Assembly (NCBI GenBank): GCA_964627665.1
Contig: CAZVKG010000007.1
Location: forward strand, 15,788 to 79,787
DNA: 64,000 nt
Direction of reading: 5' to 3'
Origin: UBA1351 sp964627665
GTDB taxonomy: Bacteria > Bacillota > Clostridia > Lachnospirales > Vallitaleaceae
Of this stretch, positions 51,987 to 60,686 are shown piece by piece. The notes beneath the pieces are model-generated. The model did not search any database, was not told the origin of the DNA, and worked only from the letters and a program-made list of their open reading frames with translations. The position numbers and the translations under genes are program-made. How positions within the stretch are numbered: position 1 is the stretch's first letter; each line of letters opens with the position of its first letter.

Positions 51987-52729
51987 ATAATCACCATACC
52001 GGCAACAATCAAAAATACGATTTGACTGATTTCCACAAGAGCACCTAGAACATCCCCTGTGATGCCGTCAAGGGTACGATGAATTCTCCATAATATATAT
52101 AGCATGACCACAAGTGTCACTATAATGCTCAAACTAATCATCGGAAAAAACACAAAATATGCAGCAACTAATACGAGGCTTAACATTAAACTCGTTAGTG
52201 GGCTCACTCGATCAATGACCGCTTTTCCAAGTCCCTCAGGTTTCGCATATCGGCTCAAACCGGCTCCAATTAAGGCCACACTCCGCCCTATCAAGGGCAT
52301 ACTTATTAGAATTACGGGAAATAGTTCATCGTGCATCACTTCATATAATCCAACATACATGCCCATGAAATAGAGGATAATCCCAACAACACCAAAGGCA
52401 CCGATATGACTGTCACTCATAATCTCTAGCATACGTTTTTGATCTCTCGCACTAAAAACTCCATCAAATAAATCACCTATACCATCTACATGAATTCCAC
52501 CCACAATAAGTAGATATAGAATAATAATTATAAAGGGGAATATCCTTGTAGGAATAAATCCTTGCACAAAAATAATCGGCCACAGCAAAAGACCAATGAT
52601 TCCACCAATAAGGGGAAAGTAAAATATGCCTCGCGCATAATCGTCAGTATTAAATTCAAAATGCATGGGAAAGGGTATTCGGGTTAGAAATGTAAGCATT
52701 AATATCCATGAGTAAAAGTATTTTTTCAT
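51983..52729 (-). CDS. cobS: Adenosylcobinamide-GDP ribazoletransferase
   Basis: A 248-residue membrane enzyme joining adenosylcobinamide-GDP and alpha-ribazole (or its phosphate) in the last step of cobalamin assembly. It begins MKKYFYSWILMLTFLTRIPF, then has the metal-binding motif GGIHVDGIGDLFDGVFSARD and the helix MLEIMSDSHIGAFGVVG with conserved Ser-Asp-Ser-His. About six helices follow. The ATG at 52729 has GAAGAGG 5 nt upstream. It heads the operon cobS-cobC-cblT-cblS-trmB. No cobU/cobY/cobP for GDP-cobinamide formation lies here. Confidence 0.95.
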   Translation of the reverse strand: MKKYFYSWILMLTFLTRIPFPMHFEFNTDDYARGIFYFPLIGGIIGLLLWPIIFVQGFIPTRIFPFIIIILYLLIVGGIHVDGIGDLFDGVFSARDQKRMLEIMSDSHIGAFGVVGIILYFMGMYVGLYEVMHDELFPVILISMPLIGRSVALIGAGLSRYAKPEGLGKAVIDRVSPLTSLMLSLVLVAAYFVFFPMISLSIIVTLVVMLYILWRIHRTLDGITGDVLGALVEISQIVFLIVAGMVII

Positions 52730-53000
52730 AGTTACCTCTTCTTTAATCAACTTATGTTCGTCTATGATGATTCTATGACGCTTGGGCACGAAAGTCAAGA
52801 AAAAGGCAAAAAAATTTCCTACCAAACCGAGTGTCTGGTAGGACTAAGCTAATATCTATATAATAAAAGGGGGGATAGTTATTACATTTATTATATTACC
52901 AAACAAATATGTCTAAAATATGAATAATGTATAACAAATGTATTTTTTTTATATGAAAACCCTGTAATATTCTATTTTTTCTTCCATATCGCCTCTATAT
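52730..53000 (-). promoter_or_regulatory. Region upstream of cobS: terminator hairpin, no cobalamin riboswitch seen
   Basis: This 270-bp AT-rich stretch holds one terminator (next entry) and no gene. I looked for the conserved GCCACTG/B12-box core of a cobalamin riboswitch and did not find it. Confidence 0.5.
52808..52843 (-). terminator. Terminator between chrA and cobS
   Basis: TCCTACCA (52836-52843 on the minus strand) pairs with TGGTAGGA (52817-52824) over an 11-nt loop, followed by AATTTTTTT. It lies about 160 nt after the chrA stop and 80 nt before the cobS start, so it ends the chrA unit. Confidence 0.8.
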
Positions 53001-53522
53001 TCAGAATATATTTACAACAATTCCGCCTCCAGCCGCTAGCACAATCAACATAATTGGATGGATTTTCACAAATTTAATAAGCACAAGCAGTGCTAGAAAT
53101 ACAATCAAGGTTCGTATTTCAAATATAACTTCTTTTGCTATGAGGATTCCTGCCGAAAAAATTAACCCGGTTACAACCGGACGAATTCCTGAAAATATTT
53201 TTTTCATCAATGGGTGACGACTATATTTAAAAAAGAAAGCTGAAATGAAAAGTATGATAAGAAGCGAAGGAAGCAAAACACCTAAGCTTGCAACAAGTGC
53301 GCCTAACAGGCCCGCTGTTTGAAATCCGATAAATGTAGCCGCATTAATGGCAATGGATCCCGGTGTCATCTCCGCAATACCAATGATCTGTATAAACTCC
53401 GCTTCGTTCATCCAACCATGATTAGCTATTTCTTCCGAGATCAAAGGAATCATGGCATATCCTCCACCAAAGCTAAATAGTCCGATTTTGAAAAAAGCAA
53501 AAAATAAATCGAAGAAAATCAT
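53001..53522 (-). CDS. Chromate transporter, ChrA half (second gene)
   Basis: A 173-residue half-size CHR-family membrane protein. It has the family motif FAFFKIGLFSFGGGYAMIPL, then IQIIGIAEMTPGSIAINAAT and GFQTAGLLGALVASLGVLLP, with about six helices. In the two-gene arrangement two short ChrA proteins form the transporter. It overlaps the first half gene by 4 nt. Chromate is the classic substrate, but many short pairs in anaerobes lie near sugar regulators and their role is not settled. It ends about 160 nt before the terminator. Confidence 0.92.
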   Translation of the reverse strand: MIFFDLFFAFFKIGLFSFGGGYAMIPLISEEIANHGWMNEAEFIQIIGIAEMTPGSIAINAATFIGFQTAGLLGALVASLGVLLPSLLIILFISAFFFKYSRHPLMKKIFSGIRPVVTGLIFSAGILIAKEVIFEIRTLIVFLALLVLIKFVKIHPIMLIVLAAGGGIVVNIF

Positions 53523-54067
53523 GGCTTATCTCCTTTCTCAACAAAATATAAGCCTCCACCAATAAGCCCGCCAAAAACAATTAATATAATGGGGCTAATT
53601 TCTGTAAACACAACAACGACAACAGTGACAATAAAAATAACCGTCGTAAGTATATCTTTAACCGCCACTTTTCCCATATGAAGGGATGCATGAAAAATCA
53701 AGAGGATAACTGCCGCATTAATCCCTGTGAAAATCCACGCCACAATTTTCATATCTGCGATTTCCCCAAAGAAAATTGCGATTAAGGAGATAATAACGAT
53801 TGAGGGTAGGGCAACACCTAGCGTTGCAATAATTGCTCCCATACGTCCTGCAACCTTATATCCAACGAGTGTTGCTGTATTTATGGCAACAGCCCCTGGG
53901 ATAGATTGACTAATAGCAAACAAGTCAATGATATCTTCTCTATGAATCCATTTACGTCGATCAACGATTTCTTTTTCGATGAGTGGAATCATAGCAAAAC
54001 CACCCCCAAAGGTAAATATTCCAATTTTAAAAAATGAAAAAAACAGTTTTAACATCTGATTTAACAT
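53519..54067 (-). CDS. Chromate transporter, ChrA half (first gene)
   Basis: A 182-residue half-size CHR-family membrane protein. The N-terminus reads FFSFFKIGIFTFGGGFAMIP, with IEKEIVDRRKWIHREDIIDL and SQSIPGAVAINTATLVGYKV. It pairs with the overlapping downstream gene. The promoter, with TTGCTT (54135-54140) and TATAAT (54113-54118), is flanked by two operator-like sites shared with the divergent ROK regulator. Confidence 0.92.
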   Translation of the reverse strand: MLNQMLKLFFSFFKIGIFTFGGGFAMIPLIEKEIVDRRKWIHREDIIDLFAISQSIPGAVAINTATLVGYKVAGRMGAIIATLGVALPSIVIISLIAIFFGEIADMKIVAWIFTGINAAVILLIFHASLHMGKVAVKDILTTVIFIVTVVVVVFTEISPIILIVFGGLIGGGLYFVEKGDKP

Positions 54068-54086
54068 AACCGCTCCTTCTTTTAAC

Positions 54087-54167
54087 CATTTTGGTCATAA
54101 GTCGATACTGCTATTATATCACGTTCAATTCAAAAAGCAAGACTTATTGCCATTTTGGTCAAAATGG
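54087..54167. promoter_or_regulatory. Divergent chrA/ROK control region with two repeated operators
   Basis: A palindrome CCATTTTGGTCAAAATGG (54150-54167, one central mismatch) and a second copy of its half CCATTTTGGTCA (54087-54098) are spaced 63 bp apart, about six helical turns. They flank the chrA promoter (-35 TTGCTT, -10 TATAAT). The ROK protein encoded from 54244 is the likely ligand-controlled repressor and DNA looping is possible. Confidence 0.65.
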
Positions 54168-54243
54168 TTTATTATATACATTATATGCTAGTTAAATAGC
54201 TATGTATAAGCTTGATTAGAGATATATCGATAGGAGCGATTAG

Positions 54244-55359
54244 ATGCCAAGTTCACCATACTTTACAACATTATCCAAAGAATCCAAAAATCTTTTTTTA
54301 TTTATTCAAAAAAAAGGTCCTCTCACCAAAAAATTTATAAGCAAAACATTAAATATAAAACTAACAACATTAAATCGATTACTGAAACCCTTGTTTGAAC
54401 TCAATTTGTTACAAGTGGCTGATTATATTTCCCAAACTGGCGGTCGTCCATCCGGCCTTATTGACGTAAATCCAATGCATTATGGTTTCATCGGCTTGGA
54501 TATTTCACGTTTATATATTAATATTATTTTTACAAATCTTAAGTTAGATATACTCCATCAAACGCAATTAACTGTTGATTCATCGATGACACCAACGCGT
54601 CTCACCCAGGAACTGAATCAATTTATTCAGGATATTCAACAAAATCACAAGACAAGCCATCCCGAATTATTGGGAATCGGCATCGGTTGTGTTGGACCTA
54701 TTGATGAAGATACCGGCTATTTACTCCATCCTGAACGGTTCCCCTCTTCACACTTTGATCATATCGATTTACGCGTGACAATTGCCAATGCAACGGGATA
54801 CGATACATATATTGCAAGCGGCAGCCAATTAGCTCTACTTGCTGAAGTTACTTTTGGTGTAGGAAAAGACCATGATCATGTCGCCTATATTAACCTAGGT
54901 GAAGGCATACGTAATTCCACGGCCATTCATGGCAAACTCTTGTCCATGCATGATTCTCACGAAGATGCATTTTCTAAAATGCAAGTCACATACAATAAAA
55001 CAATTGATGATTACGCAAGTCTTTTTTCACTTAGAAAAACATGTTCCACAAACACAAAAAAGGCGCATACTATAATAAGTACAACGCCTTTATTAAATGA
55101 TCAACTTATAAATGCTGCTGAAATGACTGCTATCGGCTTATCCAACTATATTCGTCTTTTAAGCCTAGATTGCGTCATCTTAAGTGGCCCAATGATTAAG
55201 GAATCCGATCTTTTTTATGGAACTTTATATGACAAAACGTTGGAATACTTAAAATCAACGCCACATCTTCACGTCAGCTTTAGCCGCGGTGGTTCCTTTG
55301 ATCATAATTCGATTGCACTTGGAAGTGCATATCACTTAGCCCTTCAGCTTTTTTTATGA
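54244..55359 (+). CDS. ROK-family transcriptional regulator with degenerate sugar site
   Basis: A 371-residue NagC/Mlc-like regulator. An N-terminal winged HTH (about 10-75: SKESKNLFLFIQKKGPLTKK, SQTGGRPSGLIDVNP) precedes a ROK domain (about 80-371). LLGIGIGCVGPIDEDTG is normal for ROK. The sugar-binding/catalytic END motif is replaced by IASGSQLALLAE (Asp lost), the GTGIG phosphate loop reads LGEGIRNSTAIHGK, and the zinc-binding Cys cluster is missing. So it probably does not bind sugar or zinc as ROK kinases do. The ATG at 54244 lies downstream of the palindromic control region that it should bind. Divergent from chrA. Its stop overlaps typA by 6 bp. Confidence 0.82.
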   Translation: MPSSPYFTTLSKESKNLFLFIQKKGPLTKKFISKTLNIKLTTLNRLLKPLFELNLLQVADYISQTGGRPSGLIDVNPMHYGFIGLDISRLYINIIFTNLKLDILHQTQLTVDSSMTPTRLTQELNQFIQDIQQNHKTSHPELLGIGIGCVGPIDEDTGYLLHPERFPSSHFDHIDLRVTIANATGYDTYIASGSQLALLAEVTFGVGKDHDHVAYINLGEGIRNSTAIHGKLLSMHDSHEDAFSKMQVTYNKTIDDYASLFSLRKTCSTNTKKAHTIISTTPLLNDQLINAAEMTAIGLSNYIRLLSLDCVILSGPMIKESDLFYGTLYDKTLEYLKSTPHLHVSFSRGGSFDHNSIALGSAYHLALQLFL

Positions 55360-57177
55360 TGTTGCTCGTGTTTTATTAAATTTATTACGCTCTTGTGTGC
55401 TTAAGTATTTTTTACGAAGGCGAATGGCATCCGGAGTAATTTCCACCCATTCATCGTCTTCAATAAACTCTAAAGCTTCTTCAAGTGTAAACTCTTTTGG
55501 CTTCATAAGCTTAATGGCCTCATCAGCACCAGAAGACCTTGTATTTGTTAATTTTTTGTTCTTACATGGATTAACGACCATATCATCATTTCGATTATTT
55601 AATCCGATAATCATACCTTCATAGACATCAACAGCTGATCCAACAAAAAGTTTTCCGCGGTCACTTAGATTAAAGAGTGAATAGGCCATCGTTGAACCAT
55701 TTTCTTGAGATATCAATACACCATTAATACGTGACGGAATAAATCCGACATAATCTCTATATGAATCAAATGAACGCACAATAATTCCTTCACCACGCGT
55801 ATCATTAATAAATTCACTTCGATAACCTAGAAGTCCACGGGTTGGAACAACGTACTCAATCTTCGTATTTCCATTCTCTGCATGCATATATTCCATTAAG
55901 CCTTTTCGCTCGTTTAACTTCGAAATAACTGAACCTACATATTGATCCGGTGCTGTAATAATTACCTTCTCATAAGGTTCTTTTTTATTCCCCTTTTCAT
56001 CCACGTGCAGCAATACTTCCGGCTTAGATACACTGAGCTCATAACCTTCACGGCGCATGTTTTCGAGTAATATTGATAAGTGTAACTCACCTCGACCAGA
56101 GACTTTATAAGCATCGGTTCCCGGAATTTCTTCAACACGCAATCCAACATTTGTTTCTAACTCTTTTTCCAGACGCGCTTTAATGTGACGGGTCGTTACA
56201 AACTTTCCGCTTAAGCCTGCAAAGGGTGAATTATTGACGTAAAAATTCATGGATAAGGTTGGCTCTTCGATTTCAATCATCGGTAAGGGCTCAACATTGT
56301 TTTCTTCACAGATGGTTTCACCAATAGAAATATCACTAATACCGGAGATTGTTACAATATCACCGGATACTACTTCTTTGGCTTCAACACGATTCAAACC
56401 AACATTAAGAAATGCTTTTCCTATTTTAGCCTTTACAACAGAACCATCGCGCTTAGCAACACTGACAACGTCTCCGGGATGTAGCACCCCTCGTTGTACA
56501 CGTCCAATTCCTAAACGACCGATATATTCATCATATCCAAGTGCTGAGATTTGTATCTGTAAAGGTTCGTCATCTCTATTTGGATAAGGTGTTACATGCT
56601 CAATAATTTTTTCGAACAAGGGCACAATATCCATATTATCATGATGCATCTCATCACGAACAACACCCTCTCTTGCCACTCCATAAAGGATTGGGAAATC
56701 TAATTGTTCGTCATGTGCACCTAGCTCTGCAAACAAGTCAAATGTCATGTCAACAACATGTTCTGCTCGTTCATCTTTTTTGTCAATTTTATTAATTAAT
56801 AACATCGGACACAGGCCTCGTTCTAACGCTTTTTGTAATACAAAGCGAGTCTGAGGCATTGGGCCTTCACTGGAGTCCACCAATAATATGGCTGTATCAA
56901 CGGTTTTGATAATTCGCTCAACTTCTGATGAAAAATCCGCATGACCCGGCGTATCCACAATATTTATTTTGTAATCTTTGTAGGAAATTGAACAGTTCTT
57001 CGAATAAATAGTAATACCACGTTCTCTTTCAATATCATTACTGTCCATAACACAATCAACCACTTCTTCGTGTTCTGAAAAAACACCACTCTGGCCTAAC
57101 ATTGCATCAACTAATGTTGATTTTCCTGCATCAACATGGGCAATAACTGCGACATTGATTATTTTCTTTTCTCTCAT
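55354..57177 (-). CDS. typA: Ribosome-associated translational GTPase
   Basis: A 607-residue TypA/BipA GTPase. G1 is VIAHVDAGKSTLVDAM, G2 lies near ERERGITI, G3 is VDTPGHADFSSEVERII, G4 INKIDK, G5 within ILYGVAREG. EF-Tu-like domain 2, EF-G-like domains and the TypA-specific C-terminal part (PTRGLLGYRSEFINDTRGEG, NPCKNKKLTNTRSSGADEAI) follow. It aids ribosome assembly and stress translation. A promoter lies 25 bp upstream. Length and motifs are typical. The 3' end overlaps the convergent ROK gene. Confidence 0.97.
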   Translation of the reverse strand: MREKKIINVAVIAHVDAGKSTLVDAMLGQSGVFSEHEEVVDCVMDSNDIERERGITIYSKNCSISYKDYKINIVDTPGHADFSSEVERIIKTVDTAILLVDSSEGPMPQTRFVLQKALERGLCPMLLINKIDKKDERAEHVVDMTFDLFAELGAHDEQLDFPILYGVAREGVVRDEMHHDNMDIVPLFEKIIEHVTPYPNRDDEPLQIQISALGYDEYIGRLGIGRVQRGVLHPGDVVSVAKRDGSVVKAKIGKAFLNVGLNRVEAKEVVSGDIVTISGISDISIGETICEENNVEPLPMIEIEEPTLSMNFYVNNSPFAGLSGKFVTTRHIKARLEKELETNVGLRVEEIPGTDAYKVSGRGELHLSILLENMRREGYELSVSKPEVLLHVDEKGNKKEPYEKVIITAPDQYVGSVISKLNERKGLMEYMHAENGNTKIEYVVPTRGLLGYRSEFINDTRGEGIIVRSFDSYRDYVGFIPSRINGVLISQENGSTMAYSLFNLSDRGKLFVGSAVDVYEGMIIGLNNRNDDMVVNPCKNKKLTNTRSSGADEAIKLMKPKEFTLEEALEFIEDDEWVEITPDAIRLRKKYLSTQERNKFNKTRATS

Positions 57178-57199
57178 AAATGCTCCTAGCTTTAATCAT

Positions 57200-57229
57200 A
57201 TCATATGATCTTCTATGCTTCATTGTAAA
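57200..57229 (-). promoter_or_regulatory. Probable typA promoter
   Basis: Minus-strand -35 TTTACA (57224-57229), 18-bp spacer, -10 TATGAT (57200-57205), about 22 bp before the ATG. Matches are moderate. Confidence 0.45.
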
Positions 57230-57250
57230 CAACCTTTATATAATAACACT

Positions 57251-57281
57251 AAGGCGCTCAAATAGCAAGCGCCTTTTTTTT
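57251..57281 (+). terminator. Terminator hairpin pointing rightward, between typA and lacI
   Basis: AAGGCGC (57251-57257) and GCGCCTT (57269-57275) with a T-run on the plus strand (57274-57281). On the minus strand there is no T-run. It is 10 bp from the end of the minus-strand LacI-type gene, whose transcription it may still halt; otherwise it blocks antisense reading. Confidence 0.6.
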
Positions 57282-57292
57282 GTCAAACTCTA

Positions 57293-58285
57293 TTATTGGA
57301 TAACATCCATATAATCAATAGTACCAATTGTATAGGGCACTTCTATATATTGTCCTTGTCCGCCTTCGATGAGACGTTGAATTTCATCAAAAGCCAACTG
57401 CGATTTTTTATAAAAATCTTGTTTTACTGTGTTCATTGCAATCTGTGTGTATCCCATTAAGGTAATGCCATCAAACCCGCAAACAGGATGAAACACGTCT
57501 AACTCTCTTAATGCAAATACTGCGCCAATAGCCATTAGGTCCGAGGCACACACGATGATATCTACTTCACGCGCATATTGAAATACAATCTGACGCGCTT
57601 TGAATTCATCAAAGTCTCCATATTCTATAATCATTTTAAATCCTTGTTTTTTTTGTAAGTCTATCATGGCTTTAAGTCGTTTTTCAGAAACATATGAATT
57701 CATTTCACCGGCAATGTAGAGAATTGTATCCGTAATATCATTTTCATGAAGCGTTTTTGATGCCACATCATATTGAGCTTGATAATGATTAATCGTCACT
57801 GTTGATGTTTTCTGATTATATAGGGATGAATCTACTAATACTGTAAAAAAATCTTCTAATTCAACTAATTCTTTTAAATGAATATCATCCTTTGATATAT
57901 TATAAATAATCAAACAACTAATCCGTTGTGACGCTAAATGTTCACGAATCTGCTCAGCGGTCATGTTTCTAAATTGAGACGAGAAAAAAGTAACAACATC
58001 CATGTGGTGCACTTGCGCTCGATCAAACGCTCCCGTTAAATGCTTCATTCCAATCTCATCCACAAATTGTCGATTATGCTGAATATCAATGATTAATCCC
58101 ACACGATGAAATGATCGCTTTGAAAGAGAAATTGCAACGGAATTGGGAACATAATTAAGTTCTTCAACGGCTGCCTTGACTTTGCGTTTTGTCTCTTCGC
58201 TTACCATGGAATAATTGTTTAAAACTTTTGACACCGTTGATTTTGCCACGCCAGCCTTTTTTGCTACATCATTAATCGATACCAT
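57293..58285 (-). CDS. LacI-family transcriptional regulator
   Basis: A 330-residue repressor. HTH SINDVAKKAGVAKSTVSKVL, hinge AAVEELNYVPNSVAISLSKR. The effector domain shows HRVGLIIDIQHNRQ, DIIVCASDLMAIGAVFALREL and CGFDGITLMGYTQIAMNTV. The ATG at 58285 is chosen for AAGGTGG 5 nt upstream. No sugar operon adjoins it, so target and effector are unknown; it may act as a global or orphan regulator. A YjbQ-type gene lies 38 nt upstream on the same strand, so co-transcription is likely. Confidence 0.9.
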   Translation of the reverse strand: MVSINDVAKKAGVAKSTVSKVLNNYSMVSEETKRKVKAAVEELNYVPNSVAISLSKRSFHRVGLIIDIQHNRQFVDEIGMKHLTGAFDRAQVHHMDVVTFFSSQFRNMTAEQIREHLASQRISCLIIYNISKDDIHLKELVELEDFFTVLVDSSLYNQKTSTVTINHYQAQYDVASKTLHENDITDTILYIAGEMNSYVSEKRLKAMIDLQKKQGFKMIIEYGDFDEFKARQIVFQYAREVDIIVCASDLMAIGAVFALRELDVFHPVCGFDGITLMGYTQIAMNTVKQDFYKKSQLAFDEIQRLIEGGQGQYIEVPYTIGTIDYMDVIQ

Positions 58286-58323
58286 TATAACCACCTTGCC
58301 GGAAAGCGCTTTGCTTATTATCC

Positions 58324-58716
58324 TTATTCTTGAATATGCACATAATATTCTCTATGTCTTGGGCCATCAAATTCACAAAAATAGATACCTTGCCACCTAC
58401 CTAATATGAGTTTTCCCTTATGGATAATCACTGTTTCACTCGCACCGATGCAACTGGACTTTAAATGCGCAGATGAATTACCTTCCATATGTCGAAACTC
58501 CGACCGATCCGGAAACGCTTTGTCTAATCCAAGCAATAAATCTTTGACTACATCCGAATCTGCATTCTCATTAATTGTAATGCCGGCTGTTGTATGAGGA
58601 CAATAAATGGTACAAATTCCTTCAGATATATTAGCTTCGGCAACAGTCGTTTGAACTTGATTAGTAATATCATAAAATTGTCCTCGTTCTGTTTTAATAC
58701 TAAATTGTTTGGTCAT
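58324..58716 (-). CDS. YjbQ/UPF0047-family protein (secondary thiamine-phosphate synthase-like)
   Basis: A 130-residue YjbQ-family protein. Signatures are the metal-binding ICTIYCPHTTAGITINENAD, VVKDLLLGLDKAFPDRSEFR, HMEGNSSAHLKSSCIGASET and GRWQGIYFCEFDGPR. The Thr-Thr-Ala-Gly and the His-Leu-Lys motifs are intact. Family members show weak thiamine-phosphate-synthase activity in E. coli; the physiological role is unknown. It is read in front of the LacI gene. Confidence 0.95.
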   Translation of the reverse strand: MTKQFSIKTERGQFYDITNQVQTTVAEANISEGICTIYCPHTTAGITINENADSDVVKDLLLGLDKAFPDRSEFRHMEGNSSAHLKSSCIGASETVIIHKGKLILGRWQGIYFCEFDGPRHREYYVHIQE

Positions 58717-58760
58717 ACTCTCATTCCTTCCCGTTTTATTTCAAGTATATCACGGAAATT

Positions 58761-60236
58761 TTATGTAAGCAAACACGTTATATCCACACCAAAAATGGTC
58801 GAAACTTTTTTATATTGATCAAATATGGGAACACTTATTGTTACACAGGGCCGTTTCGAAATCGCAGAAATGTACACGTCAGAAACATGGGCTTTTCCTT
58901 TTTTGCTTTCTTGAAACCACGCTCTTGCATTGGCATTTTCAATGCCATTTGGCGGATTCGAATAAATAAAGCTTCCATCTGTACGGTTACTCCAGATGGC
59001 CTCAATTTCTTCCATATCTTGAACTAATCTATCCAATATTTTTTGATGTTCCATCGGGTGATCCATTCCAATCGCATCATACTCAATAATGATGGACTCA
59101 AGTTTTTTCATGATTACATTTGTTTGGTTTTCGATTTTTTTCAAATAGTAGTCCATCAGATTGTCTGAAACTTTCTGCGTCATGATGTCCATTGTTTCTG
59201 AAGCATCTGATATATCTTTTTTGGATTGTTCTACCTCTTTGGAAAAAGCATATTGTTTTTGAATAATTAATTCCATCTCGCCTACTTCATCATGTAAACG
59301 CTCTGACGAAGTTCGAATGGAATGTATGGTATCTGTTAATTGATTAATACTGCTGACATTCCGCGTTAGAGTGTCTTCCATGACTTGCATATCATGACTT
59401 TGTTCTTCTATTGTTTGTGTTAATGTTGTTAAATCCTCTTCTAACTGTTCTGAATTATTGACAGTTTGTTGAATGGTCGTTGATGTCTTTTCTGAAGCAT
59501 CAACCACATATCCTATACTATCATTGATTTCTTTCATTATGTTTTTTATATCTGCTGTCGATTCCGAACTTTTTCTCGCCAAATTTTGAATCTCGGTAGC
59601 AACAACAGCAAATCCTTTACCTGCATCACCGGCTCTTGCTGATTCTATGGACGCATTGAGGGCCAATAACTCGGTCTGTTTGTAAAAATCTTGAACAGTG
59701 TCAAAGATTGATTCAATTTTTCCTGCTGATTTCGAAAGAGATGATATTGAGTTTACCGAAATTCTATTTGATTCTTCAATTCCGGTAATTAATTGAATCG
59801 TATCATTTAATGACTTTAATTGCTTTCCAATGACGTCTTGAGATTGGTACATTGATCCCATTAATCGCTTGTTGGACTGAATGAGTTCTTCTGTTTCGCT
59901 TAACAATTGTTTTGAAAATCCAACAGCATAATCCACTTGCTCAATATTATTATCATTTGCATCAATGAGTCTGTGGGAGCTCGTATATGTCTGATCCACT
60001 AAGTGCATTTGTTCTGAAAAAACTCGGCTCATCTTTTCGACCGATTTTTGAATTTGGCTTGCTACGACCTGAATTTCAAATTCAAGTGCTACTATTTGGT
60101 TTTTCATTGAAACAACATTTGCAAAAACACTTGATTTTTGCTTGTCAACCCCCTCGATTTGACCTGCTTCAATTAAATGCCCTTGTACGATATCTTCTGT
60201 AAACTTTTCCAATAATTGCATCTGTTTTTTTCGCAT
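58761..60236 (-). CDS. Soluble chemotaxis-type signalling protein with C-terminal Cache-like domain
   Basis: A 491-residue protein with no transmembrane segment. The first two thirds form a long coiled coil containing the methyl-accepting signalling tip (about 185-230): TELLALNASIESARAGDAGK then GFAVVATEIQNLARKSSEST. After about 370 a globular sensor follows: EIEAIWSNRTDGSFIYSNPP, NARAWFQESKKGKAHVSDVY, then RPCVTISVPIFDQYKKVSTI and FGVDITCLL, the ending of Cache sensors that normally sit outside the membrane. So the usual order sensor-membrane-signaller is reversed and moved to the cytosol. The ATG at 60236 has GGAGG upstream. No cheA or cheW lies nearby. Confidence 0.85.
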   Translation of the reverse strand: MRKKQMQLLEKFTEDIVQGHLIEAGQIEGVDKQKSSVFANVVSMKNQIVALEFEIQVVASQIQKSVEKMSRVFSEQMHLVDQTYTSSHRLIDANDNNIEQVDYAVGFSKQLLSETEELIQSNKRLMGSMYQSQDVIGKQLKSLNDTIQLITGIEESNRISVNSISSLSKSAGKIESIFDTVQDFYKQTELLALNASIESARAGDAGKGFAVVATEIQNLARKSSESTADIKNIMKEINDSIGYVVDASEKTSTTIQQTVNNSEQLEEDLTTLTQTIEEQSHDMQVMEDTLTRNVSSINQLTDTIHSIRTSSERLHDEVGEMELIIQKQYAFSKEVEQSKKDISDASETMDIMTQKVSDNLMDYYLKKIENQTNVIMKKLESIIIEYDAIGMDHPMEHQKILDRLVQDMEEIEAIWSNRTDGSFIYSNPPNGIENANARAWFQESKKGKAHVSDVYISAISKRPCVTISVPIFDQYKKVSTIFGVDITCLLT

Positions 60237-60255
60237 TGCCCACCTCCGAAAACAC

Positions 60256-60281
60256 AAAAAGCGCCCATATATTATGAGCGC
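60256..60281 (-). terminator. Terminator after the sppA-RDD-tautomerase unit
   Basis: GCGCCCATA (60261-60269) and TATGAGCGC (60273-60281) pair with one C-A mismatch, followed on the minus strand by TTTTTGTGTTTT. It lies 55 nt after the tautomerase stop and just before the ribosome site of the chemotaxis gene. Confidence 0.7.
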
Positions 60282-60335
60282 CTTTGCTTAATGATAAAAG
60301 TTTAACCGAAAAAAGTGTTTTTGTCAAATTCCACC

Positions 60336-60686
60336 TTATTTTTCTAGGTATCCGCCTTTAAATCCCCATTGCATCTTATCTTCAAACGTAATGTATATAT
60401 GTTTTTCAGACATTTGAAGCAATGATTTAATTGCCTTATTAAGTTCCATGGTCATTGTTTCTTTGACCGAAGATTCAGAGGGTCCAAAAGCACGAATTTC
60501 CATATATAGTCCGGAGATTAACACATCACCACCCATATAAAGATCACAACCATCGTGTACACTAACCATAACTGCCCCTGCAGGTTTTCCCATTGCTTCG
60601 GCGACAATCTCTGTTGCCACAGCTTGTAACTTTTGTTTTTCGGCATAATCCAATTTTTTGCTTAATTGCATATCAATAAACGGCAT
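60336..60686 (-). CDS. MIF-like tautomerase
   Basis: A 116-residue protein of the macrophage-migration-inhibitory-factor/4-oxalocrotonate tautomerase superfamily. The second residue is Pro (MPFIDMQLSKKLDYAEKQKL), which becomes the catalytic N-terminal Pro once Met is removed. A Lys is conserved near KKLDYAEKQ. The C-terminal HIYITFEDKMQWGFKGGYL matches MIF relatives in length and pattern. Substrate unknown (phenylpyruvate-like enols are typical). It overlaps the RDD gene by 14 nt. Confidence 0.88.
   Translation of the reverse strand: MPFIDMQLSKKLDYAEKQKLQAVATEIVAEAMGKPAGAVMVSVHDGCDLYMGGDVLISGLYMEIRAFGPSESSVKETMTMELNKAIKSLLQMSEKHIYITFEDKMQWGFKGGYLEK

Noticed and set aside
52730..53000. Possible cobalamin riboswitch before cobS
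   Set aside because: The B12-box and core helices were not found in this AT-rich stretch; only a plain terminator is present.
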